DNA from: Conchocele bisecta
Lineage: Eukaryota > Mollusca > Bivalvia > Lucinida > Thyasiridae
Reading direction: 5' to 3'
Length of the DNA: 64,000 nt
Assembly: GCA_029237695.1 (NCBI GenBank)
Contig: CM055268.1
Span: 48,564,418 to 48,628,417, forward strand
In this document: positions 53,845-64,000 of the stretch, piece after piece
How the letters are laid out: every line of letters begins with the position of its first letter
Position numbering within the stretch: position 1 is the stretch's first letter
The notes under the pieces: model-generated
Seen by the model: only the letters and a program-made list of their open reading frames with translations
Told to the model about the DNA's origin: nothing
Database searches by the model: none
Translations under genes and position numbers: made by a program

Positions 53845-54250
53845 TTGTACGGAGCCCCGCAGATGACATGGACTTTTTTTTATTAATTCGTTCCCACGAA
53901 ATAAAAATTCATTCCCTCAATTTAACTATTCGTTCACTCGATATAACAATTCGTTTCCACGAATTAACAATTCGTTCCCACGAAATAACAATTCTTTCCC
54001 ACGAAATAACAATTATTTCCCTCAATTTAACAATTTAACTATTCGTTCCGACGATACAACAATTCTGTTCCCACGAAATAACAATTGTTAAATCGTGGGA
54101 ACGAATTGTTAAATTGAGGGAACGAATTGTTATTTCGTGGGAACGAATTATCAATTCGAGGGAACGAATTGTTATTTCGTGGGAACGAATTATTATTTAG
54201 TGGGAACGAATTAATAAAAAATAAGTATACGTCCCTGCGGGGCTCTGTAT
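53845..54250. mobile_element. Family N snapback satellite
   Basis: Ends TACGGAGCCCCGCAG and CTGCGGGGCTCTGTA. The left half is a ladder of TTCGTTCCCACGAAATAAC-type 20-bp units on one strand. The right half is the same ladder on the other strand, switching at about 54085. Confidence 0.8.
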
Positions 54251-54299
54251 GCTGGTTTTTACCGCCTGTCGTGTTCTCCGTAGAACCGTACGATATGGA

Positions 54300-55070
54300 G
54301 TACATCTTAGGCTCTTGTTGACGACCCTGCAATTAATGCTGGCCACCTATAGAGAAGATTCGTTGACGGCTCTGAAACGAAACAAACGAAAAATAATGGA
54401 ACACGAAGTGAAAACGACGGTTTTGTTTTGGCCAATGATATGCATAGTAACGATTATCGTTTTTTTTTGTACGCGAAAACGATATTTTGTACTGAATACA
54501 AGGTGGTACTAACACCAACAACAACAAGTACTGAAACTTCCAGAATCCATCTGATTTAAAGTACTTATTATTTTATATTGTCCTTATTACGTAACGGATT
54601 TTGATGAAATATGGCGCATCAAACGCGTCTTGTTAATCTGCATTTGTTAGTCTTTGTATGTTCGCCCAAACTTCTGTCGTTTTTTAGAAGAATCGATTTC
54701 CGTGTCTACAGACACGGAAATCGATTCTTCGCAAAACCGACATAAGTCTGTGCCGAACTCCCTGGACCACCAAATGCAGCTCATGAAGACGCGTTTGCTG
54801 CGCCACATTTCATCAAAATCCGTTGCATATTAAGGAAAATATAAAATAATACTTACTGTGGAGTGGACGACGTTGTTGTCGTTGTAACCACGTGATCATA
54901 CACCTTGAAATACCTGGCTTTCAACTCTTTAAACGCCTGTCGTTTCTTTCAACTCATCGTTTTGATACGTTTAAACCAAGGAAACATCGTTTATAAAATA
55001 TGTAAAAACGAAAACGATGTTAAAACGACGTGTAAACGACAGGCAATAGTTCGTCTGTGGGACTAGGAAC
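54300..55070. mobile_element. Family W copy 2 interrupted by L (54499-54906)
   Basis: GAAGTGAAAACGACGG and AAAACGATATTTTG lie before L. After it come GTTTAAACCAAGGAAACATC, AACGATGTTAAAACGACG and GTTCGTCTGTGGGACTAGGA. The same motifs occur at 13.97-14.31 kb. Confidence 0.55.
54499..54906. mobile_element. Family L foldback, copy 4
   Basis: The left end has lost ATGATCACG (AAGGTGGTACTAACACC). The right end CCACGTGATCATACACCTT is intact. Confidence 0.7.
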
Positions 55071-55541
55071 AAATCAGAGCAGTACCGTGCTTGTTGCACG
55101 ATATTTGACCTGTTGTCATATTTTCCAGGGGTCTACGGTCTCTAGCCTCTAGGGGAGAATGGATTTCATTGGTACATTGTATTATCATTCATAGTGGCGA
55201 GAACGAAATATATACAAGAACTACACACGAATATTGAATGTTGACCCGACACCGCTGACACCTTATCGATATCAATTCAGAACTGTTTACGCTGTCAGCT
55301 ACATGTTCCTGTGACGATTTGTAGGCCGGGTTAGTTAATCAAATCTGAGACATCTATAAATTAGCAAACAAATCGAAACAACCTTAATGTGTGAGTGAGT
55401 TTATATCTACAAATGTATTATACAACAAACTATAGGAACTTTGTATCTGTTGTCGACATGCCAAGTACACACACCACTGACAAACGGGGGTTGATTATGC
55501 TCGATTTTAGGCCAGTGTAAGTCCTAATGATCTTCACATCA
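55071..55541. other. No gene or repeat seen
   Basis: Mixed sequence with no recognised family or exon. Confidence 0.35.
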
Positions 55542-55668
55542 GTAGCCGATTTCATCAAAATTGTTGAGCATACTTATCTAGCTAAGTATACTTTGAGTGA
55601 GTAATCATTTATTTTTCCCAAAATGCACTATTTCATATAGAACTAACGACTGCATATATTTATGGAAG
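55542..55668. mobile_element. Family B foldback MITE, left arm only
   Basis: GTAGCCGATTTCATCAAAAT and AAGTATACTTTGAGTGAG. It stops at GCATATATTTATGG. Confidence 0.6.
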
Positions 55669-55697
55669 CGTCCTGGTGCCAATGATAAAATAGTTTG

Positions 55698-55766
55698 ATC
55701 TCCTAATTAGGAGATACTAACTCCTACTAAGTCCTAATTAGGATATCATACCTCCTAATTATGAGA
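55698..55766. repeat. Three CTCCTAATTAGGAG-type palindromes
   Basis: TCTCCTAATTAGGAGA (55699), GTCCTAATTAGGAT (55731) and CCTCCTAATTATGAGA (55751) within 70 bp. Confidence 0.7.
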
Positions 55767-55841
55767 TATTAACGTCACGTGACGTCGTTCGACCAATGAA
55801 ACATTAGTTTTCCATTATTTGTAACCCGAATATTCGTATCA

Positions 55842-56147
55842 GTAGCCGATTTCATCAACTTGGCAAAGTATACTTTACTAGCAAAGTATACTTTGAGGGA
55901 GTAATCATTTATTTTTGCTGAAATTCATTATTTCATATAAAACTAACAACTGCATATATTTGATGATTAAAAGTATGCAGAATTATTATACTGAATTTAT
56001 TACATTATCACAGCCAAAATGGCTGTGATAATGTAATAAATTCAGTATAATAAAAATTAATAAATTTATCATAAAATTGAAAATTTCTCCCTCAAAGTAT
56101 ACTTTGCTACTAAAGTATACTTTGCAATTTTGATGAAATAGGCTACA
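55842..56147. mobile_element. Family B foldback MITE, complete
   Basis: GTAGCCGATTTCATCAACTT to TTTGATGAAATAGGCTAC, centre AGCCAAAATGGCTGTG. Confidence 0.8.
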
Positions 56148-56215
56148 GGTCAATACCTGATACGACATTATGCTAGTTGTCAGTACGTATTCGGCCAATA
56201 CAAAGCTCGTTACCT

Positions 56216-56496
56216 GTAGTCTATTTCACCAAAATTGCAAAACATACTTATCTATAAAAGTGTACTTTGAGGGAGTAATCATTTATTGAAACCGAAATGC
56301 ATTATTTCATATAGAACTAACGACTGCATATAGTTGATGATTAAAAGTATGCGGAGTTATTATACTGAATGGCTGTGATAATGTAATAAACTCAGTATAA
56401 TACAAATTAATAAATTTATCCTTAAATAGAAAATTTCTTCCTCAAAGTGTACTTACCAAGATAAGTATTCTTTGCAATTTTGGTGAAATAGGCTAC
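56216..56496. mobile_element. Family B foldback MITE, centre half deleted
   Basis: GTAGTCTATTTCACCAAAAT to TTTGGTGAAATAGGCTAC. The central hairpin keeps only TGGCTGTGATAATGTAAT. Confidence 0.75.
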
Positions 56497-56667
56497 TGAT
56501 AAATACGCATATGATATCATTGATATGAGACTATGCTTATGACTAACTTGATAAGGTGACTTTTAGCAGGTGGCGGCCTAACTATGCCGATAATAAATAG
56601 TCCGGCTGATAAACCTATTCAGTGTCAATGCACGGTTTGTTACCGACGATAGCATATGCCACATATG

Positions 56668-56886
56668 TGGCTGCGACTGGAAAAATGGGCCTTATAGGTT
56701 GTGCGACCAGTGTAGATCCGCGTATGATCCGGATCTGCACTGTTCGCCATTCCGTCAATGAAACACCCGCCATGCTTCTAATAAGCAATCTCGATCGTTA
56801 TTAGGCTACCGGAGTGTGCTATTTGATCAGGAGCTATACGGGCCATAAATCCCATCAGCCCCATTTCTTCAGTCACAGCCGCATAT
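56668..56886 (+). mobile_element. Family J element, complete
   Basis: ATGTGGCTGCGACTGGAAAA to CTTCAGTCACAGCCGCATA. Confidence 0.75.
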
Positions 56887-57070
56887 CATGCAAAACAGAA
56901 AGTCACGCATGTAGGAGTGAATAAAACGTTCAGGAGCTGGCAAAACACATACAATTATAATTACAACGTATACCAGGTGCGGATCCAGGCGGGGGCGTGT
57001 CCACCCCTCTAAAATTGGTCGAGTTTACATTTTAACCCATTATTAGGTGGAAAGATCTGATTATTTCCTT

Positions 57071-57183
57071 ATCTCTCACCCAAAGTGTATGTTGTTACCA
57101 CTCAGTTTAACCGTCTCGACGAGACGGTTCAACTGAGTGGTAACAACATATACTTTTGATGAGAAATAAGAAAAAATGCAGAA
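57071..57183. mobile_element. Family D palindrome, free-standing
   Basis: TCACCCAAAGTGTATGTTGT with CGTCTCGACGAGACGG and TTTTGATGAGAAATAAG. This is the form found inside the C-D-C compounds, without C. Confidence 0.75.
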
Positions 57184-57327
57184 AATAATTTGAATTTTAT
57201 GAAGATTGACGATCATATATACCTCATTTGAAATCCACGCCCCTATGCATACTATCTGGTCGAAGCAGCGGTTGTAGAAGCTGATTCAATGGTGTAACGG
57301 GTATGGCATACAATGCATTTTAAACCT

Positions 57328-57566
57328 GGGGCCCGTTTCACTAAACTTCTTACGACTAAAATGTTCGTAAGTTCAAATTTAAGATCGTCTGTAAATTTCA
57401 ATTTATGGATTCACATTTATTGAGCATAGGCTGCATATGCAGCCTATGCTCAATAAATGTAAATCCAATAATTGTTTACAAGAAAATATTGTTAATGTGA
57501 AATTTACAGATAATCATAAGTTTGCACTTAAGAACATTTTAGTCGTACGAAGTTTAGTGAAACGGC
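57328..57566. mobile_element. Family A foldback MITE, complete
   Basis: GGGGCCCGTTTCACTAAACT to AAGTTTAGTGAAACGGC. The centre is AGGCTGCATATGCAGCCT. Confidence 0.8.
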
Positions 57567-57650
57567 ACTGGACTGCCACATCCCAGGTTGTACTGTAGTT
57601 GTTCGTCCTTTCTATATAAATGTCATTTTTCGGATAAATTAAACATTCAT

Positions 57651-58006
57651 TATAGGAATGAATCGCCTTTTTGTGGAATTTATCGGGGTATAAACTTGGA
57701 AAAGTCGCGGGAATACTGGACTAAGGCCGGAAGGCCTCGTCCAGTATTCCGCGACTTTTCCAAGTTTATATCCCCGATAAATTCCACAAAAAGGCCATTC
57801 ATTCCTTATAATTCCAGCATTTGAAATAAATTCATCAAGAAAATGTGTTTATTTTCCGTTTTCTTAAGAATTATTTTAACTGCGCCTCACGGTTACGGAA
57901 AATAGTTCGGCGTGGGAGTTTACTGGTATATAAATCTTGGACAGAGACTTGCTACGGACCAATCAAATGTTACGGAATTGTGTAAATATTTTTGTGCTGG
58001 AATTAT
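57651..58006 (-). mobile_element. Family F double-hairpin element, copy 6, reversed
   Basis: TATAGGAATGAATCGCC to GTGCTGGAATTATT, with the GGCCGGAAGGCC loop. It abuts an S element. Confidence 0.75.
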
Positions 58007-58430
58007 TTACCATTACCGGACGTGTTAATTGTAATTGTTAATAGTATCCTTTTTATACCAAACATAAATTGCCACGCTTGATATCAAGTCCGATAACCGC
58101 CATTCCTTAAAAGGTTAACGGAAACAACTACTCCTTCTCTCTATTTATATTTTGATGGCTAATGATCATATTTTATAAAATGTCGATCACAATATTTATT
58201 CAAGTGACATATTTAATTGATATAAATAATTTAAAGTCCTGCCACATTTGCATATCAAAATAGCCTATCACAAACGCACGTCTCTATCAGTAAATTAAAG
58301 ATTATTACATAATTACAACTGTATAGTGGGCACTCATAAGTTTTAAAATAGTTACGCAACTATACATTTATTTAATTCCTACAAAGAATAGTTTGTGCAG
58401 AATCATTGAGACTACATGCCACAGTAACAG
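58007..58430 (+). mobile_element. Family S element, diverged
   Basis: TTACCATTACCGGACGTG, TATCAAGTCCGATAACCGCC and TAGTGGGCACTCATAAGTTT. Confidence 0.55.
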
Positions 58431-58442
58431 CATCACATGCCT

Positions 58443-58973
58443 ACTGTCTGTTTCACGAAAGCTGCCAACATTTTACGGTCATATAACCAATGCAAAAACA
58501 ATTTTGTTTTCGAATTTAAGAATGAGTCTACTTTTATTTTGTGAAATTTGATCTAATATTAATTTTATTGCGAAAAAAACAATTTCCACATGTTAAATCC
58601 CCATAAACATCTTCAAGATGTCTATGGGGAATGTAACATGGGGAAATTTTTCTAATTTCAGAAATAGTGGACCGATTATCAAAATTTAAATTTGGTTTTC
58701 TTAGTTAGATCATGTCCAAGCTATCTAGCTAGGTTTCAGAATCAATTTCCAACTTTGTTCGACTCCTCCAGGTTCTCCACCTCTTTCCCCCATGTTAAAT
58801 TCCCATAGAGAATTCATTTTTCGTAATGAAATGAATATTTGACCAAATTTCAAGAAATAGAAAGAAGGCTCATTCATAAACGTTGATACAATTTAATATT
58901 ATCGAAAAAAAGTAATGTTTTTGCATTGTTTATATGGTCGTAACATTTGGGCAGGTTTCGTGAAACAGACAGT
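58443..58973. mobile_element. Family G foldback
   Basis: CTGTCTGTTTCACGAAAGC to CAGGTTTCGTGAAACAGACAG with flanking TA. The left arm is shortened. Confidence 0.75.
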
Positions 58974-59012
58974 AATCGTAGGAATCGTGTCGGGAAACTG
59001 CTCATCACGTAC

Positions 59013-59453
59013 ATAGAGAATAGTAGGTTAGTGCCGTGAATGGGAAAAAATATTCGGCAAGGCTCAGGAATTTCTTTATTTCTCATCAGAAGTATATGTT
59101 GTGACCACTCATTTGAACCGTCTCGCCGAGACGTTTCAAATGAGTGGTCACAACATATATTTTGGTTCAGAAATAAGGAAAATAGATAGAGAAAAGTAGT
59201 TTTAGTGCCGTGAATGGGAAAAAATATCTGGCAAGGCTCAGGAAACGGGATGGGCGAGGCTCTGCCGAGCACATCCCGTTTCTGTGCCGCGCCAGATATG
59301 TTTTCCCATTCACGGCACTAACCTACTATTCTATTTATCCCGTCAACACCTACAAATGGCTGTAAAATGCAAAAATAGTATTGACTGGATATCAAAAATG
59401 TTTCACGGCAGTGTGTTTCACGGCACATACTCACTGCGTTGACGGGATAAATG
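59013..59453. mobile_element. Compound E-D-E element, copy 3
   Basis: Partial E (GAGAATAGTAGGTTAGTGCC to GGCTCAGGAATTTC), D (59072-59180) and full E to GCGTTGACGGGATAAAT. Confidence 0.7.
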
Positions 59454-59543
59454 TACATACATGTACATGTGTACAACGTGCATCATCTATTCATTTACAA
59501 TATATATTATTTAAAACATCGAGCTTCTTATTTTGCTATCAAT

Positions 59544-59848
59544 GGGCCCGGTTGCTCAAAACTAGCCGTTAGCTTAACGGACAGTTCAATCCTTAACTGA
59601 ATGGTTAAATCTCTGTTTTAACAGAAGAGTTTAACCATTTCAGCTTAAGGATTTAAAGCAACGTCCGTTAAGGCAACAGGGCCCGGTTGTTAAAAACACC
59701 AGTTAGCTTAACGGACTGTTAAATCCTTAACGGACTGTTAAATCCTTAACTGAATGGTTAAAATGTCTGTTAAAACAGAGATTTTAACCATTCAGTTAAG
59801 GATTTAACAGTCCGTTAAGCTAACGGATGTTTTGAGCAACCGGGCCCA
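59544..59848. mobile_element. Family M, double copy
   Basis: Two successive M hairpins. The first is imperfect (GGGCCCGGTTGCTCAAAAC to GGCAACAGGGCCCGG). The second is near perfect (GGTTAAAATGTCTGTTAA centre), ending GAGCAACCGGGCCCA. Confidence 0.75.
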
Positions 59849-60040
59849 GCCTGTCAGAGAAGTTCAACGGGCTATCATTGGATTCGAAAACGTATAAATT
59901 ATTGAAAACAAACACATGTTGTACAATCATTATTACAAATTATTTCATAACGTCCAGCTATCAAACAAAGAATTGCAGCCATACACCATTTGCTTCGCTG
60001 TATTAATATTATGTTTTTAAACGATATTTTCAAGCACAAT

Positions 60041-60287
60041 TTAACCCTTTGAACCCGAAAGCCCGCTATATCGGTTTATGCAAACAGTGCAGATCCAGAT
60101 GAGCCGGCTCGTAACGAGCCGTCTCATCAGGATCTGCACTGTTTGAAAGTAATTTTCTTATTTTTGAGAACAACAAATACCCCCTTTTTATAAATGGAAT
60201 AGTCTGAAAATCATTTTGCGATGATTGGATTGGTTGCAAAATTAACATATCGCAGCCCATTCAGTTACTTAGGGGTGAAAGGGTTAA
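60041..60287. mobile_element. Family I element, complete
   Basis: TTAACCCTTTGAACCCGAAA to GGGGTGAAAGGGTTAA, palindromic GAGCCGGCTCGTAACGAGCC. Confidence 0.75.
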
Positions 60288-60300
60288 CAATCAAAATCAG

Positions 60301-60533
60301 GGATCCGTTTCAATAAGCTTCGTAGATTAAAAAAGTTCGTGCGAAAATATTTATGAATCCACATCGCACAGCAACGTGGCTGATTAATGTTACCATGTTC
60401 CACCTACATGTAACGGTTATTAAATCTGAACAAATTCACCAACGTTTTCCCAAATTCGGCTGCTAATGCCAACTTTGATGTACAAGTTTTGCACTTACGA
60501 ACTTCTTAGTCGTACGAAGTTTAGTGAAACGGG
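60301..60533. mobile_element. Family A2 element, reversed
   Basis: ATCCGTTTCAATAAGCTTCG to GTACGAAGTTTAGTGAAACGG. The interior contains GTTACCATGTTCCACC and is related to the 35.24 kb copy. Confidence 0.6.
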
Positions 60534-60746
60534 CCGTTTCACTAAACTTCGTACGACTAAAATGTTCGTAAGTGTTAAATTTTGATAGTCCGTAAAGTTC
60601 ACATTAACAATGTTTGGATTTACATATATTGAGCATAGGTTGCAGCCTATGCTCAATAAATGTAAATCCATCAATATTCATTTTCAGACGATCCTAAATT
60701 TGCACTTACGAACATTGTATTCGTATGAAGTTTAATGAAACGGTCC
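60531..60746. mobile_element. Family A foldback MITE, joined to the A2 copy
   Basis: GGGCCGTTTCACTAAACTTC begins in the last bases of the preceding element. It ends ATGAAGTTTAATGAAACGG. Centre GGTTGCAGCC. Confidence 0.75.
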
Positions 60747-60799
60747 TCTGGTCTGCAGTGGATTCAACCATCCTACAACGATGTTATACATTACAATTC

Positions 60800-61008
60800 C
60801 ATATGAGACAAGTGACATTGTACCTAAGACGATCTGCGATTTTCATGAACAATATTTACAGAAACTGTGACATTGTTGTACAAATGCGAACATATCATCA
60901 ATTTTCGACCTGATTTACGTAAAATATCATATGTCTTGTAAATATATTGTCATGAGATATGGCACATAGTCATAGGTCCAAACATACAGTCATGGCTTGT
61001 CTCATATG
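60800..61008. mobile_element. Family H foldback
   Basis: CATATGAGACAAGTGACATT to CATGGCTTGTCTCATATG. It is followed directly by a J left end (GTGGCTGTGACTGGAGAAA, 61011-61034). Confidence 0.65.
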
Positions 61009-61034
61009 TGGCTGTGACTGGAGAAATGGGGCTT

Positions 61035-61436
61035 TTTCCTTAAAATGTTAACGGACATTATTGTTTATTCACTGTATCGTGGGCTATAACCCTGTTTCCT
61101 TAAATGTCATAGAACATTACTATTTATTCTCTGTACTTATATGTTGATGTACTTATATTTTGACTTTATAATCTTTCGAAAATATAAAAAAATTCAGGTC
61201 ATGCAGTTAATTAGTATAAATACTTAAAAAAATCTCATACCTCATTTACATATGAAAATAGTCTGATATCACCGCGAGTTACTATCAGTCAAATAAATAC
61301 ATGTATTACTAAATGATTATATCTGTATAGCGGGCACTCGTAAGTTTTAGAACTGGTGGAATAGTGACACAAGTATACACTTATTTTATTCCTGTACAGA
61401 ACAGTTTGGGCCTACTGAGTGGGCATGTACCTTTAA
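61035..61436 (+). mobile_element. Family S element
   Basis: TTCCTTAAAATGTTAACGG, ACCGCGAGTTACTATCAG, GCGGGCACTCGTAAGTTTTA and CTACTGAGTGGGCATGTACC. It shows the site empty of the C element present at 53.4 kb. Confidence 0.65.
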
Positions 61437-61488
61437 TATTGTCAGAGTTTGGAGTTTGGTTTGACGTCGCGTTGCTTATTTTAAACTA

Positions 61489-62060
61489 TAGTCTGTTTCA
61501 CGAAAGCTGCCCAAATTTTACGGCCATATAAACAATTAAAAAAACATATTTTTTTCGATAATATTAAATGAAAGGAAAGTTTAAGAATGAGCCTTCTTTT
61601 TATTTCGTGAAATTTGGTCAAATATTGATTTTATTGCGAAAACAAAATTTCCCTATGTTAAATCCCCATAGACATCTTCACGGAGTGAAGAAGATGTCTA
61701 TGGGGATTTAACATGGGGAAATTTTTTTAGAATTTCAGAAATACAGGACCGATTTTTAAAATTTAACTTTTGTTTTCTTAGTTAGATCATTTCCAAGCTA
61801 TCTAGCTAGGTTTCGGAGTCAATTTCCAAAAGTTTTCGTTTTTGACTCCTCCCACAACTCCTCTACCTTTTTCCCCCATGTTAAATTCCCATAGACAAAT
61901 CAATTTTTCGTAATAAAATCAATATTTGACCAAATTTCACGAAATAAAAAGAAGGATCATTCTTAAATTTTCCTTTAATTTAATACTATCGAAAACAATA
62001 TTGTTTTTGAATTGTTTACATGGCCGTAAAATTTGGGCAGCTTTCGTGAAACAGACTATA
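61489..62060. mobile_element. Family G foldback, complete
   Basis: TAGTCTGTTTCACGAAAGC to GCTTTCGTGAAACAGACTA. The centre GACATCTTCACGGAGTGAAG folds back. 572 bp. Confidence 0.8.
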
Positions 62061-62189
62061 TGCAGCGTAACGTCAAAGAGACAAAGTCCGCCGGTTCTAG
62101 CGTCAATGATGCGTTGGTAAAGGGAAGTTACTCGTAAACTTCCAATTTCGGTAACCTATATGAGAAAAACCACGTGATTATGCAATTAA

Positions 62190-62420
62190 CAAGATGTGCG
62201 ATATCTCATGAAACATGTTTACAAACTTCACGATATTTTCCGAAAATACTGTCCATATTTGACGAAATTTTCATAGCAAATTCGGAATATAATTCCGTGG
62301 AACAGAATTTCGCATTTCGTCAACTTTCGACGTCATTTACAGCAAATATGACAGTTTCTGTAAATCGTTTTCATCGCACATCTTCTGAGTTACAAACTCA
62401 TCTTGTGTTTCTCATGTATA
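62190..62420. mobile_element. Family H foldback
   Basis: GATGTGCGATATCTCATGAA to CGCACATCTTCTGAG, centre GGAATATAATTCCGTGG. Confidence 0.65.
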
Positions 62421-62437
62421 AAATAGGTCTATATGTA

Positions 62438-62688
62438 TAACCCTTTCAACACCACATGACTGTATAGTGAGTGATATTGGCAAACAGTGTAGATAACAGA
62501 TGAGCCGGCTCGTGACGAGCCGTCTCATCAGGATCTGCACTTTCTGCAAGTAATTTTCATATTTATGATGACAAAAACACACCATTTTCATAAATTGACT
62601 AGTCTGAAAATCCGTTTGTGACCATTGCATTGGTTGCAAAGTTAACATATCAAAATCCATTCCAGTTACTTCGGGGTGAAAGGTTTAA
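62438..62688. mobile_element. Family I element, complete
   Basis: TAACCCTTTCAACACCACAT to GGTGAAAGGTTTAAT, palindromic GAGCCGGCTCGTGACGAGCC. Confidence 0.75.
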
Positions 62689-62689
62689 T

Positions 62690-63147
62690 ATAAGGCCTCA
62701 GTGTTAGAGTAGCGATCGTCGGTAGCGAGCCATATACATCCACAGAGCGCTCCATCGGCGCCCGGCCACACAGACCGGGAATCTGGCAATGTTTAATATA
62801 CCGATACTTCTCATATAGCGCACTGCAGTCGTAAGAAACACATAACAGGACTGGCATGGAATTTATCTATTCACGCTGCTTGCCGAATTGTGTATCTCAC
62901 TAATTGAGCAGATGCTAATCGGCGTGCGCATGCATCGAGGAGTGATTGCAATCGTGTTTAAGCCGAGGATAATTAGTGCGAATCTGGCTAAAACGTTTAT
63001 TTCGTGAAGATTACGGTTAACGTCGTTTACATACCCGACAAGTTCAGATTTACTGGATCGGGTGGCTCGGCGCACAGAAGTCGGTATTTAATTACAGATA
63101 AATATTTAACAAATAATTAAACAGTGAGGTATACTAGCGACAGCGGC
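62690..63147 (+). promoter_or_regulatory. Possible promoter/5' UTR of the esterase gene
   Basis: This stretch between a family I element and the ATG is free of the repeat families seen elsewhere and has mixed, partly GC-rich sequence (62690-63080). An AT-rich stretch with TATTTAATT and AATATTTAAC lies at about 63085-63110, 40-60 bp before the ATG. Whether it is a TATA region, 5' UTR or intron cannot be decided from sequence. Confidence 0.25.
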
Positions 63148-63360
63148 ATGGTGGCATCTGCAGATTTGCGTGTTATTCGGGTTTTAGTGTTAACCTACGT
63201 GTTTATGTTTGAGGATTGTGTTTGCACAGATTACACAATCAGGACCACTAAGTATGGGAAAGTTAAAGGTATTGTGGAAGAAGCGCATGGACACAAGAAG
63301 GTGGAAAAGTTTTTTGGAATACCGTACGCGAGTCCTCCGATCGGGGAACTGCGGTTAGAG
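63148..63360 (+). CDS. Type-B carboxylesterase / neuroligin-family protein, first coding exon
   Basis: ATG at 63148 sits in a good context (GGCATGG), 71 codons, donor TTAGAG|GTATGT, phase 0. Residues 1 to about 26 are a signal peptide (Arg, then VLVLTYVFMF, small residues before the cut). Then come TTKYGKVKG and FFGIPYASPPIGELRL, the N-terminal block of the alpha/beta-hydrolase type-B carboxylesterase family, which includes acetylcholinesterases, gut esterases and catalytically dead neuroligins. The catalytic Ser-Glu-His residues lie in later exons outside the window, so enzyme and adhesion protein cannot be told apart. An earlier in-frame GTG at 63124 is not a plausible start. Confidence 0.85.
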
Positions 63361-63394
63361 GTATGTTATACAAGTCATGTTAACGTTACACCCA

Positions 63395-63965
63395 AGAATA
63401 TGTGCGATTTTTCATGAAAATGTATTTTCAGAATCTGTGATATTTGTCTGGTAATCCGTTCACCGCTAAATAACTGGAATGGATTTCGACATGTTAATTT
63501 TGGAACCGATCCAATCGTCACAAAATGATTTTCAGACAAGCCCATTTATGAAAAGGCGGTGTTTTTGTTCTCAAAAATATGAAAATTATTTGCAAACAAT
63601 GCAGATCCTGATGAGACGGCTGTTGACGAGCCGGCTCATCTGGATCTGCACGTTTTAAGCAAACCCCGCTATAACGGGTTGTCGGGTTCAAAGGGTTGAT
63701 GGCGTCGAAAGTTGATGCAATTTTCAAAGCAAATGAATTCCGCATTTCCGATGAAAAAACTTTCGACGTCATTTACGAAACATATTATAAATTTTGTAAA
63801 AAATTGTTATGAGATATCGCACACTTTCGTTTCGTACAGTGGGGTCAGCGTGTAAGTGCACACACGAACGAACACGACAGGTTGGAACCAACCTGTCGTG
63901 TGTGTTCGTGTGTGTACTTACACGCTGACCCCACTGTAGGTACAAAATCACATGGCTTGTTTCTA
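63395..63965. mobile_element. Family H element with nested I and C, after the esterase exon
   Basis: The H left arm (TGTGCGATTTTTCATGAAAA) is interrupted by I (63455-63698, GGAATGGATTTCGACATG to GGGTTCAAAGGGTTG), resumes at GGCGTCGAAAGTTGATG, is interrupted again by C (63837-63937) and ends GGTACAAAATCACATGGC. Confidence 0.75.
63837..63937. mobile_element. Family C MITE, nested in H
   Basis: CAGTGGGGTCAGCGTGTAAG to CACGCTGACCCCACTG with TA on both sides. The H sequence rejoins as TTCGTA-GGTACAAAATC. Confidence 0.85.
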
Positions 63966-64000
63966 TGGCGTCAGACATTTGTTATGCAATATACCATCTC

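Noticed and set aside
53870..54240. CRISPR-like array of regular short repeats
   Set aside because: Units are contiguous with no unique spacers and switch strand; the DNA is eukaryotic.
54039..54332. Repeating peptide NNNSFPR on the minus strand
   Set aside because: It is only the translation of the 20-bp units of the family N satellite; no gene context.
63124..63147. GTG at 63124 as start of the esterase
   Set aside because: The ATG at 63148 has good context and directly precedes a signal peptide; the extra residues are polar and would disturb it.

Overview
The window is intron-containing animal nuclear DNA, most likely from a marine invertebrate. A mollusc or similar lophotrochozoan is my guess from overall character, not something proven here. 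Three protein genes can be supported, all on the + strand. (1) Positions 2079-9162 hold the last five exons of a RhoBTB-family atypical Rho GTPase gene; the GTPase end lies left of the window. (2) Positions about 40921-48447 hold at least five exons of a type I membrane protein with two DSL-like domains, five EGF-like domains, a very long Thr/Ser/Asn-rich mucin-like stalk, one transmembrane helix and a short tail; its 5' end is not found. (3) Positions 63148-63360 hold the first coding exon (signal peptide plus start of the catalytic fold) of a type-B carboxylesterase/neuroligin-family protein that continues to the right. Exon phases agree across every junction I propose. The only break is a 2-nt frame discrepancy in the second DSL domain at about 43044.

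Almost everything else is non-autonomous, usually palindromic (foldback) transposable elements. I sorted them by eye into families A to X (letters are mine). Several end in CAGT and are flanked by TA, the pattern of Tc1/mariner/pogo elements (C, K, T, and probably G). No transposase, reverse transcriptase or other element-encoded protein was recognised. Elements are nested: C in S, C and I in H, B in X and Q, L in W, A in J. Two kinds of compound (C-D-C and E-D-E) recur at separate sites and may move as units.

Layout: 1-9162 RhoBTB exons with repeats in the introns; 9163-40920 a repeat desert with no supported gene; 40921-48447 the DSL/EGF/mucin gene; 48448-63147 another repeat-rich stretch including a decayed tandem array (51262-51982), a snapback satellite (53845-54250) and nested elements; 63148 to the end the esterase exon followed at once by a three-layer element nest. 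Repeats repeatedly sit within 5-40 bp of splice sites or the stop codon. In the DSL gene, one element also carries an inverted copy of the gene's own exon-intron junction. Repeat boundaries are read by eye and are good to roughly 5-20 bp.
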